A stretch of 64,000 bases of DNA from Pelodictyon luteolum. GTDB lineage: Bacteria > Bacteroidota > Chlorobiia > Chlorobiales > Chlorobiaceae. Each line of letters starts with the position of its first letter. Positions within the stretch are counted from its first letter, which is position 1. Made by a program: the position numbers and the translations under genes. Shown here one piece after another: positions 9,870 to 18,165 of this stretch. Location of the stretch: the NCBI RefSeq assembly GCF_001622165.1, contig NZ_LVWG01000032.1, positions 124,001-188,000 on the forward strand, given 5' to 3'. The notes under the pieces are model-generated. The model made no database searches. It was not told the origin of the DNA and saw nothing but the letters and a program-made list of their open reading frames with translations.

Positions 9870-10406
9870 ATGCTGATACCACAGGAACAGGAAAACAGAA
9901 GCATCAGTCTGCTTGCGGAGGTCGGAAGGACCGTCACCAGCGAAAACGACATCAGCAAAGTACTGACGCTCGTACTCTTCATCATGTCGGAGCACATGAA
10001 CATGCTCCGCGGGATGATCACCATCCTCAACCGCGACACCGCCGAAATCATCATCAGTCAGTCCTTCGGACTCACCGAACAGGAAAAGGAGCGCGGGCAC
10101 TACCAGGTCGGGGAGGGCATCATAGGCAATGTCGTCAAGACAGGGCGCAGCGTCATCGTCCCCGACATCAGCGACGAGCCACTGTTCCTTGACAGGACCC
10201 GTTCCAGGGAAAAGGAGCGCAAAGAAGGCCTCTGCTTCATCTGCATCCCCATCCGCTCCGGCAACGAAATCATCGGGACCCTCAGCGCCGACCGAAGGCT
10301 CTCGCACCCCGACGAAGAGAGCGGGAAAAAAACAAAAAAAGGACAAACGAGGCAGCCGACCTCCTGCAGCACCACGTCGACCAGCTCTCCATCATTGCAG
10401 CCATGA
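9870..10406 (+). CDS. nifA: NifA, N-terminal GAF-domain part (frame changes after residue ~156)
   Basis: First part of the nif-specific sigma-54 activator. Residues about 10-150 form a GAF sensor domain (SISLLAEVGRTVTSENDISKVL at the start; GIIGNVVKTGRSVIVPDISDEPLFLDR in the middle; CIPIRSGNEIIGTLSADR at the end). After HPDEESGKK the frame reads into a Ser/Thr/Pro-rich tail and stops. The normal end of the GAF domain (EAADLLQHHVDQLSIIAAMISQAVR) is encoded in the -1 frame, starting right after two A7 runs at 10326-10340. Read through with a -1 shift the full protein would be about 536 residues, a usual NifA length. The start at 9870 has an AGGAGAG ribosome site 18 bases after nifV. It may be a pseudogene, a sequencing error or recoding; see the slippery-site entry. 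Confidence 0.85.
   Translation: MLIPQEQENRSISLLAEVGRTVTSENDISKVLTLVLFIMSEHMNMLRGMITILNRDTAEIIISQSFGLTEQEKERGHYQVGEGIIGNVVKTGRSVIVPDISDEPLFLDRTRSREKERKEGLCFICIPIRSGNEIIGTLSADRRLSHPDEESGKKTKKGQTRQPTSCSTTSTSSPSLQP
10325..10342 (+). other. Double A7 homopolymer at the nifA frame change (possible slippery site)
   Basis: Two runs of seven A (10326-10332 and 10334-10340) are separated by one C. In the upstream frame both runs are read as consecutive AAA codons, and a shift of -1 restores the open NifA frame. The second run gives the heptamer A-AAA-AAA in frame, a classic -1 slippage pattern, and A7 runs also promote transcriptional slippage. Homopolymer sequencing error is the simplest alternative. 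Confidence 0.6.
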
Positions 10407-11479
10407 TCTCCCAGGCCGTGCGACTCCGCCAGCTTGCCAGCGAGAGCGACCGGCGCGAGCAGTTCCACCCGCCATCCATTCCCGCGGAGGAACCCCGGGA
10501 CGAAGAGGGCATCCCGGAGGAATTGCGACCGAAAAACATCCTTGGCAACACCAAGCCGATGCTCAGCCTGTTCCGCATGATCGACAAGATCGCCGCCACC
10601 AGCGCCACCACGCTCATCCTCGGTGAAAGCGGCGTCGGAAAAGAGCTCGTCGCCAGCGCCATCCACTTCAAAAGCCGCCGCTCCACGAAACCCTTCATCA
10701 AGTTCAACTGTGCCGCACTTCCCGAAAGCATCGTAGAGAGCGAACTGTTCGGGCACGAAAAAGGAGCCTTTACCGGAGCCTCATCGACACGTCAGGGCCG
10801 CTTCGAACTGGCCTCCGCCGGCACAATCTTCCTTGATGAAATCGGGGAACTCAGCCTTCCCATCCAGGCCAAGCTCCTCAGAATCCTGCAGGAAAAGGAG
10901 TTCGAACGGGTCGGTGGATCGAAAACCATCAAGGCCGATGTCAGGGTCATTGCAGCAACGAACCGCAACCTCGAAGCCCTCATCATAGACGGACTCTTCC
11001 GCGAGGACCTCTACTACCGCCTCAACATCTTCCCGATTACCGTCCCGCCCCTGCGGGAGAGGAAAACGGACATTCTGCTGCTGGCCGACTATTTCGTCGA
11101 AAAATACAACACCATGAACCAGAAGGGGGTACGGCGGATATCGACGACCTCCATCGACATGCTGATGCGCTACCACTGGCCCGGCAACGTGCGCGAGCTG
11201 GAGAACTGCATCGAACGCGCCGTCATCCTCAGCGAAGACAACGTCATCCACGGCTACCACCTCCCGCCAAGCCTGCAGACCGCCGAATCAAGCGGTACGC
11301 CCTGCACCGGCTCGCTACAGCAGAAACTTGAGGCCATCGAAAAAGAGATGATCATCGAAGCACTGAAAAGCACCAAGGGAAACATGTCCCGGGCGGCCGC
11401 CGAACTCGGCCTGTCGGAGCGCATCATCGGCCTCCGGGTCAGGAAATTCAGAATCGATTACCGGAAATTCCGCCCCTGA
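10403..11479 (+). CDS. nifA: NifA, central AAA+ and C-terminal DNA-binding part
   Basis: Second part of the nif activator. It contains the sigma-54 interaction ATPase: Walker A GESGVGKE, the sigma-54 contact loop EKGAFTGA, Walker B GTIFLDEIGE, sensor I VIAATNRNLE and the R-finger region LYYRLNIFPITVPPLRERK. A Fis-type helix-turn-helix (GNMSRAAAELGLSERIIGLRVRKF) ends the protein. The linker before the helix-turn-helix holds only one cysteine, unlike oxygen-sensitive NifA proteins with several. The ATG at 10403 overlaps the upstream stop as ATGA, so coupled translation as a separate polypeptide is possible. The open frame actually extends upstream of this ATG and encodes the end of the GAF domain, so one interrupted gene is more likely. 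Targets would be the sigma-54 promoter before nifH. Confidence 0.9.
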   Translation: MISQAVRLRQLASESDRREQFHPPSIPAEEPRDEEGIPEELRPKNILGNTKPMLSLFRMIDKIAATSATTLILGESGVGKELVASAIHFKSRRSTKPFIKFNCAALPESIVESELFGHEKGAFTGASSTRQGRFELASAGTIFLDEIGELSLPIQAKLLRILQEKEFERVGGSKTIKADVRVIAATNRNLEALIIDGLFREDLYYRLNIFPITVPPLRERKTDILLLADYFVEKYNTMNQKGVRRISTTSIDMLMRYHWPGNVRELENCIERAVILSEDNVIHGYHLPPSLQTAESSGTPCTGSLQQKLEAIEKEMIIEALKSTKGNMSRAAAELGLSERIIGLRVRKFRIDYRKFRP

Positions 11480-11481
11480 CA

Positions 11482-11505
11482 TTTTCCTACATTACTGTAG
11501 GAAAA
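11482..11505. promoter_or_regulatory. Perfect 10-4-10 dyad TTTTCCTACA-N4-TGTAGGAAAA
   Basis: Left arm 11482-11491, spacer TTAC, right arm 11496-11505, starting 3 bases after the nifA stop. There is no T-run on either side that would make it a normal terminator. The octamer TTCCTACA recurs, in inverted arrangement, in the dyad at 11700-11737, so both may bind one regulator of nif expression. An RNA hairpin that protects the nifA 3' end is the alternative. Confidence 0.55.
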
Positions 11506-11699
11506 ATCCATTGACGCATCTTTCATAGCCCACACTTCCTGCTCACACCTCCATCCCGGCCCGTCAAGGACACCGGCAGATTCCCGACCTGCAAACCACG
11601 CCTTCACTCCCTCCCCTCAAACCCTGAAGGCGGCATCGCCTGGAGCAGCTGGAGAGAGTGCATCAGCAGAACCGTCCCGAAGCAGGCCTCCAATTTCCG

Positions 11700-11737
11700 A
11701 CCCTTATGTAGGAAAACCACCTTTCCTACATAAGGGT
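11700..11737. promoter_or_regulatory. Perfect 16-6-16 dyad ACCCTTATGTAGGAAA-N6-TTTCCTACATAAGGGT
   Basis: Left arm 11700-11715, spacer ACCACC, right arm 11722-11737, all 16 pairs perfect. It lies about 180 bases upstream of the nifH sigma-54 promoter, in the range of enhancer sites for NifA-like activators, but it lacks the classical TGT-N10-ACA spacing. The inner parts ATGTAGGAAA and TTTCCTACAT match the arms of the first dyad. No T-tail follows, so a terminator is unlikely. Best guess: operator or enhancer for a nif regulator. Confidence 0.6.
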
Positions 11738-11893
11738 AGCCTGAAATCACCTCTGCGGCACCCATCCCCCCTGGAGAAGTGCGATGCATAAAAAATAACG
11801 CCTTTTTCCTCCGCCTCTTGAGCCCGCATCCCATGCGGGATTCCAGCATCCCACTGCCGAAGAGAGCCAATCACAACAGACATTTCCGAACTT

Positions 11894-11908
11894 TGGCATG
11901 CATATTGC
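11894..11908 (+). promoter_or_regulatory. Sigma-54 (-24/-12) promoter of the nif operon
   Basis: TGGCATGCATATTGC carries GG at 11895-11896 and GC at 11907-11908 with exactly ten bases between, the invariant RpoN spacing, and matches the TGGCAC-N5-TTGC consensus at all but one base. Transcription should start near 11920, about 77 bases before nifH. NifA, encoded just upstream, is the expected activator. Confidence 0.85.
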
Positions 11909-11920
11909 TATAATAACCAT

Positions 11921-11958
11921 AAATATTCAGGCAATAGAAAGCTAAAGCCTCAATATTT
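11921..11958 (+). other. Hairpin at the predicted 5' end of the nifH mRNA
   Basis: AAATATTCAGGC (11921-11932) pairs with GCCTCAATATTT (11947-11958) at 11 of 12 positions around a 14-base loop. It begins at or next to the start site predicted from the -24/-12 promoter. Such 5'-terminal stems commonly protect mRNA from decay, which would suit the very abundant nifH transcript. Inference from sequence only. Confidence 0.5.
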
Positions 11959-11984
11959 AACCGGAAAGGCAACAAAAACACTAA

Positions 11985-12821
<837 letters not shown>

Positions 12822-12835
12822 CAACAACGAAATCC

Positions 12836-12851
12836 GGCGCCTGAGGGCGCC
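12836..12851 (+). other. Short GC stem-loop between nifH and nifI1
   Basis: GGCGCC-TGAG-GGCGCC forms a six-pair GC stem 15 bases after the nifH stop, with no T-tail. It may act as a 3' stabiliser or processing point that keeps nifH mRNA more abundant than the downstream genes; this is inference. Confidence 0.4.
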
Positions 12852-12877
12852 CAAAACAAAAAGGGAGTATAACGCCA

Positions 12878-13234
12878 ATGTTAATGATCAGGACAATCGT
12901 TCGGCCCGAAAAGGCGCATGAAGTCATGCAGGCACTGCTTGATGCAGGCTACCCGGCCATCACCAAAATCTCTGTCGTCGGACGCGGCAAACAGCGCGGC
13001 CTCAGGGTAGGCGACGTGGTCTATGACGAACTGCCGAAGGAGATGCTGTTCACCGTTGTGCCGGACGCCGACAAGGACTATGTGGTTCGGGCGATCCTCG
13101 ACCACGCCAAGAGCGACGGAGAGGGCAAGTTCGGTGACGGCAAGATCTTCATCTCAGCAGTTGAAGAGGTCTACACCATAAGCTCGGGACTGCAGGAAAG
13201 TGAACCGACGCTCGCTGCAGCAAAGGAGGCCTAG
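12878..13234 (+). CDS. nifI1: Nitrogenase-regulating PII-like protein NifI1 (GlnB family)
   Basis: PII-family trimeric signal protein of 118 residues. In methanogens and other nifI-containing diazotrophs, NifI1 and NifI2 bind 2-oxoglutarate, ADP and ATP, and together inhibit the MoFe protein when ammonium appears ('switch-off'). The family pattern is visible: MIRTIVRPEKAHEVMQALLDAGYPAITKI at the start, a T-loop region GKQRGLRVGDVVYDEL, and the C-terminal DGKIFISAVEEVYTI. The location between nifH and nifD is diagnostic for NifI1. The next gene starts two bases after its stop. Confidence 0.94.
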   Translation: MLMIRTIVRPEKAHEVMQALLDAGYPAITKISVVGRGKQRGLRVGDVVYDELPKEMLFTVVPDADKDYVVRAILDHAKSDGEGKFGDGKIFISAVEEVYTISSGLQESEPTLAAAKEA

Positions 13235-13235
13235 G

Positions 13236-13613
13236 ATGAAAGAGATCATTTCAGTCATACGGATCAATATGGTCAACGCAACAAAAAAAGCGCTCGTCGA
13301 TGCCGGCATCCCGGGATTCACCGCAACAGGCAGGGTCATGGGTCGCGGAAAGGGCCAGGTACACTTCGACATCCTTAAGGGTGCCGAAGAGGGCCACCCC
13401 GAAGCAATCGCACTGCTCGGCGATGCGCCGCGTCTGGTTGCCAAAAGGATTCTGACGGTAGTCGTGCCTGACGAGCTCTGCAAAACGGCAATCGACACCA
13501 TTATTAAGACCAACCAGACCGGCAAACCGGGCGACGGAAAGATCTTCGTCACTCCCATCACCGAGACGATCAGGGTGAGGACCGGCGAAGAGGGCGATAC
13601 GGCACTCAACTGA
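13236..13613 (+). CDS. nifI2: Nitrogenase-regulating PII-like protein NifI2 (GlnB family)
   Basis: Second PII-like subunit of the nitrogenase switch-off complex, 125 residues. It opens KEIISVIRINMVNATKKALVDAGIPGFTA and has the NifI2-type long T-loop (GRGKGQVHFDILKGAEEGHPEAIALLGDAPRLVAKRILTVVVPDE), then DGKIFVTPITETIRVRTGE. The ATG at 13236 is used because it follows a strong AAGGAGG site inside the end of nifI1; an in-frame ATG 36 bases earlier would lie inside nifI1. Expected to act post-translationally on NifDK according to 2-oxoglutarate level. Confidence 0.94.
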   Translation: MKEIISVIRINMVNATKKALVDAGIPGFTATGRVMGRGKGQVHFDILKGAEEGHPEAIALLGDAPRLVAKRILTVVVPDELCKTAIDTIIKTNQTGKPGDGKIFVTPITETIRVRTGEEGDTALN

Positions 13614-13651
13614 CGAGAAACAAAACAACAGGTGTAAACGGAGAAATCTAC

Positions 13652-15292
13652 ATGGAGGCGAACAAGACATATCCGGATCCTTCAGCCATCAGGGAGGAAC
13701 TGGTACAGAAATACCCGGCGAAGGTCGCCAAGAAACGGACGAAGTCGATCATCATCAATGATCCCGAAGCCGTTCCAGAGGTCCAGGCCAACGTCAGGAC
13801 CGTGCCCGGCATCATCACCCAGCGAGGCTGTTCCTATGCCGGCTGCAAGGGTGTGGTGCTCGGACCGACCCGCGACATCGTCAACATCACGCACGGTCCC
13901 ATCGGCTGCAGTTTCTACAGCTGGCTGACCAGGCGGAACCAGACAAAACCCGAAACCGACGCAGATGCGAACTTCATCACCTACTGCTTCTCGACCGACA
14001 TGCAGGAGGAAAACATTGTGTTCGGCGGCGAAAAGAAGCTGAAGGTGGCAATCCAGGAGGCCTATGACCTCTTCCACCCCAAATCCATCGCAATCTTCTC
14101 GACCTGCCCGGTCGGACTCATCGGCGATGACGTCCATGCCGCGGCACGCGAAATGAAGGAAAAACTCGGCGACTGCAACGTCTTCGGGTTCAGCTGCGAA
14201 GGCTACCGGGGCGTCAGCCAGTCGGCCGGCCACCATATCGCAAACAACGGCGTGTTCAAGCACATGGTCGGACGCAACAATGAAAAGAAGGAGGGCAAGT
14301 TCCGCCTGAACCTGCTGGGTGAATACAACATCGGAGGCGATGCCTTTGAAATCGAGCGCATTTTCAAGAAATGCGGCATCACTCTGGTATCCTCGTTCAG
14401 CGGCAACTCCACCGTCGGCCAGCTCGAGAACGCTCATATGGCGGATCTCAACGTGATCATGTGCCACCGCTCCATCAACTACATGGGCGAGATGATGGAA
14501 ACCAAATACGGGATTCCGTGGATGAAGATCAACTTCGTCGGCGCCGAGTCTTCCGCCAAGTCGCTCCGGAGAATTGCCCAGTACTTCGGCGACGAGGAAC
14601 TGAAGGCAAGGGTCGAAGAGGTCATCGCTGAAGAACTGCCGAAAGTGAAGGCTGTGATCGATGAAATCCGGCCCCGCACCGAAGGTAAAACCGCAATGCT
14701 CTTCGTCGGCGGCTCAAGGGCCCACCATTACCAGGATCTCTTCACCGAACTCGGTATGACGACGGTGGCTGCTGGCTACGAGTTTGCGCACCGCGATGAC
14801 TACGAAGGCCGCGAAGTACTGCCCGGCATCAAGATCGATGCTGACAGCAAGAACATCGAGGAACTGAAGGTTGAGGCCGATCCGGAGCTCTACAAGCCCC
14901 GCAAGAGCGAAGCGGAACTTGAAGCACTGAAAGCAGAGGGACTGGAGATCAACGGTTATGAAGGCATGATGAAGCAGATGATGAAGAAGTCGATGGTCGT
15001 CGACGATATCAGCCACTACGAGTCGGAAAAACTCATCGAGATCTACAAGCCAGACATCTTCTGCGCCGGCATCAAGGAGAAGTATGTGGTCCAGAAAATG
15101 GGTGTCCCCCTCAAACAGCTGCACAGCTATGACTACGGCGGCCCCTATACCGGGTTCGAGGGTGCGGTGAACTTCTACCGGGACATCGACCGCATGGTCA
15201 ACAACCCGGTCTGGAAACTCATCAAGGCCCCCTGGGAAACGGCAGCAGCAGAAATGGACGGAGCGCTGGAAGCCACCTATACAGAGGCATGA
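13652..15292 (+). CDS. nifD: Nitrogenase molybdenum-iron protein alpha chain NifD
   Basis: Alpha subunit of dinitrogenase, carrying FeMo-cofactor and half of the P-cluster. The P-cluster cysteines lie in QRGCSYAGCKGV and HGPIGCSFYSW. The FeMo-co cysteine is in NVIMCHRSINYM, and the FeMo-co histidine is in QLHSYDYGGPYTGFEG. At 546 residues it is longer than Azotobacter-type NifD because of a charged insertion around residues 400-455 (EELKVEADPELYKPRKSEAE and after), like the clostridial/methanogen-type (group II/III) proteins. The Mo-type context (nifE, nifN, nifV, nifB) argues against a vanadium or iron-only enzyme. A ribosome site precedes the ATG at 13652. Confidence 0.98.
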   Translation: MEANKTYPDPSAIREELVQKYPAKVAKKRTKSIIINDPEAVPEVQANVRTVPGIITQRGCSYAGCKGVVLGPTRDIVNITHGPIGCSFYSWLTRRNQTKPETDADANFITYCFSTDMQEENIVFGGEKKLKVAIQEAYDLFHPKSIAIFSTCPVGLIGDDVHAAAREMKEKLGDCNVFGFSCEGYRGVSQSAGHHIANNGVFKHMVGRNNEKKEGKFRLNLLGEYNIGGDAFEIERIFKKCGITLVSSFSGNSTVGQLENAHMADLNVIMCHRSINYMGEMMETKYGIPWMKINFVGAESSAKSLRRIAQYFGDEELKARVEEVIAEELPKVKAVIDEIRPRTEGKTAMLFVGGSRAHHYQDLFTELGMTTVAAGYEFAHRDDYEGREVLPGIKIDADSKNIEELKVEADPELYKPRKSEAELEALKAEGLEINGYEGMMKQMMKKSMVVDDISHYESEKLIEIYKPDIFCAGIKEKYVVQKMGVPLKQLHSYDYGGPYTGFEGAVNFYRDIDRMVNNPVWKLIKAPWETAAAEMDGALEATYTEA

Positions 15293-15337
15293 ACAACCCG
15301 CAATCACCCGGCAAAATGAAAAAGGAGATTCTTTAAC

Positions 15338-16717
15338 ATGTTATTAAGACACACCACCAGCGAGGTCAAAGAGCGCGAAGGGCTGACGATCAATCCGGCA
15401 AAGACCTGCCAGCCGATCGGAGCCATGTACGCCGCGCTCGGCATCCATGGATGCCTGCCTCACAGCCATGGATCGCAGGGCTGCTGCGCCTACCACCGCA
15501 GCACCCTCACCCGGCACTACAAGGAGCCGGTCATGGCGGCGACCAGCTCGTTCACCGAAGGCGCATCGGTTTTCGGCGGACAGGCCAACCTGCTTGCCGC
15601 GATCGACACCATCTTTTCGGTCTACGATCCGGACATCATCGCCGTGCACTCGACCTGCCTTTCTGAAACCATCGGCGACGATTTGCAGCAGATCACCAGA
15701 AAAGCGCTCGATGACGGAAAGATCCCCGAGGGCAAGTATGTGATCTACGCCTCGACTCCGAGTTTCATCGGATCGCACGTCACCGGCTATGCCAACATGG
15801 TCGCGGGCATGGCGGCGCAGTTTGCCGTCTCAACCGGCGAGAAAAAGGACCAGGTCAATCTGGTCGCCGGATGGATGGAACCCTCCGATATGCGTGAACT
15901 CAAGCGCATCTCGAAGGAAATGGGAGCGAAGGTCGTCCTCTTCCCTGACACATCCGACGTGCTCGATGCGCCGCAGACCGGCAAGCACGTGTTCTACCCG
16001 AAAGGCGGCGTTACCGTTCCGGAACTCAAGAGCACCGGCGACAGCAAGTTCACCCTTGCCCTTGGCTGCATCAGCGCCGAACCGGCAGCCATAGCGCTCG
16101 ACAAGAAATGCTCCGTTCCCTTCGAAACGGTGGACATGCCCATCGGACTTTCGGCTACCGACCGCTTCATCATGGCGCTCTCTAAGGCCGCCGGCGTAAA
16201 GGTTCCGGACTCCATCACGGCTGAGCGCGGCAGGCTCGTTGACGTCATGACCGATATGGAGCAATACTTCCACGGCAAAAAGGTTGCGCTCTTCGGCGAC
16301 CCCGACCAGCTCATCCCGCTTACGGAGTTCCTGCTCGACCTCGGCATGAAACCCCGCCACATCGTCAGCGGAACCCCCGGCGGACGCTTCGACAAGCGTA
16401 TGAAGGAAATTCTGGAGCGTGCCCCTGGAGCGAACTTCAAGAACGGCCTCAATGCCGATATGTTCCTGCTCCACCAGTGGATCAAGAACGAACCGGTCGA
16501 CCTCCTCATCGGCAACACCTACGGCAAGTACATCGCCCGTGACGAGGACATCCCGTTCGTACGCTTCGGCTTCCCGATCCTCGACCGCATCGGCCACAGC
16601 TACTTCCCCAGCGTGGGATACAGCGGCGGGCTGCGCATTGTCGAAAAGATCCTCGGCGTCCTTATGGACCGCCAGGACATGACGGCAAAAGAGGAGAAGT
16701 TCGAACTCGTGATGTAA
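15338..16717 (+). CDS. nifK: Nitrogenase molybdenum-iron protein beta chain NifK
   Basis: Beta subunit of dinitrogenase, sharing the P-cluster with NifD. The N-terminus is short (459 residues in all), lacking the extra ~50-60 residues of Azotobacter-type NifK; this matches the long NifD, since the NifD insertion and a short NifK go together in group II/III enzymes. The P-cluster region is clear: NPAKTCQPIGAMYAALGIHGCLPHSHGSQGCCAYHRS. SSFTEGASVFGG and HSTCLSETIGDDL are also classical NifK segments. It starts after an AAGGAG site 45 bases downstream of nifD. Confidence 0.98.
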   Translation: MLLRHTTSEVKEREGLTINPAKTCQPIGAMYAALGIHGCLPHSHGSQGCCAYHRSTLTRHYKEPVMAATSSFTEGASVFGGQANLLAAIDTIFSVYDPDIIAVHSTCLSETIGDDLQQITRKALDDGKIPEGKYVIYASTPSFIGSHVTGYANMVAGMAAQFAVSTGEKKDQVNLVAGWMEPSDMRELKRISKEMGAKVVLFPDTSDVLDAPQTGKHVFYPKGGVTVPELKSTGDSKFTLALGCISAEPAAIALDKKCSVPFETVDMPIGLSATDRFIMALSKAAGVKVPDSITAERGRLVDVMTDMEQYFHGKKVALFGDPDQLIPLTEFLLDLGMKPRHIVSGTPGGRFDKRMKEILERAPGANFKNGLNADMFLLHQWIKNEPVDLLIGNTYGKYIARDEDIPFVRFGFPILDRIGHSYFPSVGYSGGLRIVEKILGVLMDRQDMTAKEEKFELVM

Positions 16718-16731
16718 CACCCCCCCGGAAA

Positions 16732-16754
16732 GTGCCGCCGCAATACGGCGGCAC
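16732..16754 (+). other. Perfect 9-bp GC hairpin between nifK and nifE
   Basis: GTGCCGCCG (16732-16740), loop CAATA, CGGCGGCAC (16746-16754), starting 15 bases after the nifK stop and with no T-tail. It could stabilise the nifHDK part of the message or cause partial termination, lowering nifEN expression relative to nifHDK. Stoichiometry between structural and scaffold proteins makes this plausible but unproven. Confidence 0.5.
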
Positions 16755-16803
16755 AGGAAGGGAGCAGGCAACCATTCAACACCGCTTACTAAAGGAAACA
16801 GCC

Positions 16804-18165
16804 ATGGAGCAGATAGGCATCCTCGAGGGAAGGGAAAAACAGATCTTCGAAAAGAAGGATGGCGGTCAGGCGTTCGATATTTCGTGCGAAACCACCAGCC
16901 TTTCAGGATCCGTCAGCCAGCGAGCCTGCGTCTTCTGCGGCTCGAGGGTGGTGCTTTATCCGGTGGCCGACGCGCTTCACCTCGTCCACGGTCCCATCGG
17001 ATGCGCTGCCTACACCTGGGACATCAGGGGAGCCGTTTCATCGGGCCCCGAACTCCACCGCCTCAGTTTCTCCACAGACCTCCGCGAGATGGACGTCATC
17101 TACGGCGGCGAGAAAAAACTTTACGCATCGCTGATAGAGCTGATTGAAAAGTTCAGCCCGAAAGCGGCATTCATCTATTCAACCTGCATCATCGGACTGA
17201 TCGGCGACGACATAGACGCCGTCTGCCGCAAAGTCGCAAAAGAGACGGGCATCCCCGTCCTGCCGGTCCATTCGGAAGGATTCAAGGGCACGAAAAAAGA
17301 CGGCTACAAAGCCGCCTGCACCGCCCTCATGAAACTGGTCGGAACCGGCCCCATAGAGGACATCAGTCCATACAGCATCAATATCCTCGGCGAGTTCAAC
17401 CTCGCCGGAGAAGCCTGGATCATCAGAAAATATTACGAAGAGATGGGCATAGAGGTCGTCTCCACCATGACCGGCGACGGCAGGGTCGGAGCGGTCAGAC
17501 GCGCTCACGGCGCAACCCTCAACGTAGTACAGTGCTCCGGCTCCATGACGAGCCTTGCAAAGGACATGGAGGTCAAATACGGCATTCCCTACATCAGGGT
17601 CTCCTACTTCGGCATTGAAGACATGTCCGCAGCCCTGTACGACGTGGCGAAACATTTCCCGGACCGGCCGGAGATCATGGAAAAAGCCAAGGAGATCGTC
17701 AGCCGGGAAGTAAGGGAACTCTATCCCCAGCTCCAGAAGTTCAAGGCGGCGCTCACCGGCAAGAAAGCAGCCATCTACGTCGGCGGTGCATTCAAGACCT
17801 TTTCGCTCATCAAGGCGCTGCGTTCGGTCGGCATGTCGGTGGTACTCGCCGGTTCGCAGACCGGCAACAAGGAAGACTACCTCGCCCTTAAAGAAATGTG
17901 CGACGAGGGAACGGTCATCGTCGACGACTCGAACCCCGTCGAACTCTCGAAGTTCATTCTCGAAAAAGAGGCCGACCTGCTTATCGGCGGCGTCAAAGAG
18001 CGCCCGATCGCCTTCAAGCTCGGCGTCGGGTTCTGCGACCACAACCACGAACGCAAGATTCCGCTCGCAGGCTTCGAAGGTATGTACAATTTCATCCTGG
18101 AGGTCTACCAGTCGGTCATGAGCCCGGTATGGCAGTTCGCTCCGCGCAAAGGAGGTTCACTGTGA
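16804..18165 (+). CDS. nifE: FeMo-cofactor scaffold protein NifE
   Basis: With NifN forms the scaffold on which the NifB-cofactor is matured to FeMo-cofactor by addition of Mo and homocitrate. The 453-residue protein is NifD-like: cluster cysteines in SQRACVFCGSRVV and HGPIGCAAYTWDIRG, and CIIGLIGDDIDAVCR and GGAFKTFSLIKALRSVGM further on. The ATG at 16804 is used; an upstream in-frame start (16732) would read through the hairpin between nifK and nifE. It ends in a GTGA overlap with nifN, so the two are translationally coupled. Confidence 0.96.
   Translation: MEQIGILEGREKQIFEKKDGGQAFDISCETTSLSGSVSQRACVFCGSRVVLYPVADALHLVHGPIGCAAYTWDIRGAVSSGPELHRLSFSTDLREMDVIYGGEKKLYASLIELIEKFSPKAAFIYSTCIIGLIGDDIDAVCRKVAKETGIPVLPVHSEGFKGTKKDGYKAACTALMKLVGTGPIEDISPYSINILGEFNLAGEAWIIRKYYEEMGIEVVSTMTGDGRVGAVRRAHGATLNVVQCSGSMTSLAKDMEVKYGIPYIRVSYFGIEDMSAALYDVAKHFPDRPEIMEKAKEIVSREVRELYPQLQKFKAALTGKKAAIYVGGAFKTFSLIKALRSVGMSVVLAGSQTGNKEDYLALKEMCDEGTVIVDDSNPVELSKFILEKEADLLIGGVKERPIAFKLGVGFCDHNHERKIPLAGFEGMYNFILEVYQSVMSPVWQFAPRKGGSL

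Noticed and set aside
11604-11870. Leftward 88-residue open frame in the nifA-nifH gap
   Set aside because: It runs through the 16-6-16 dyad, has no recognisable domain and no clear ribosome site; more likely chance.
15830-16771. 313-codon minus-strand open frame
   Set aside because: Antisense to nifK; shadow.
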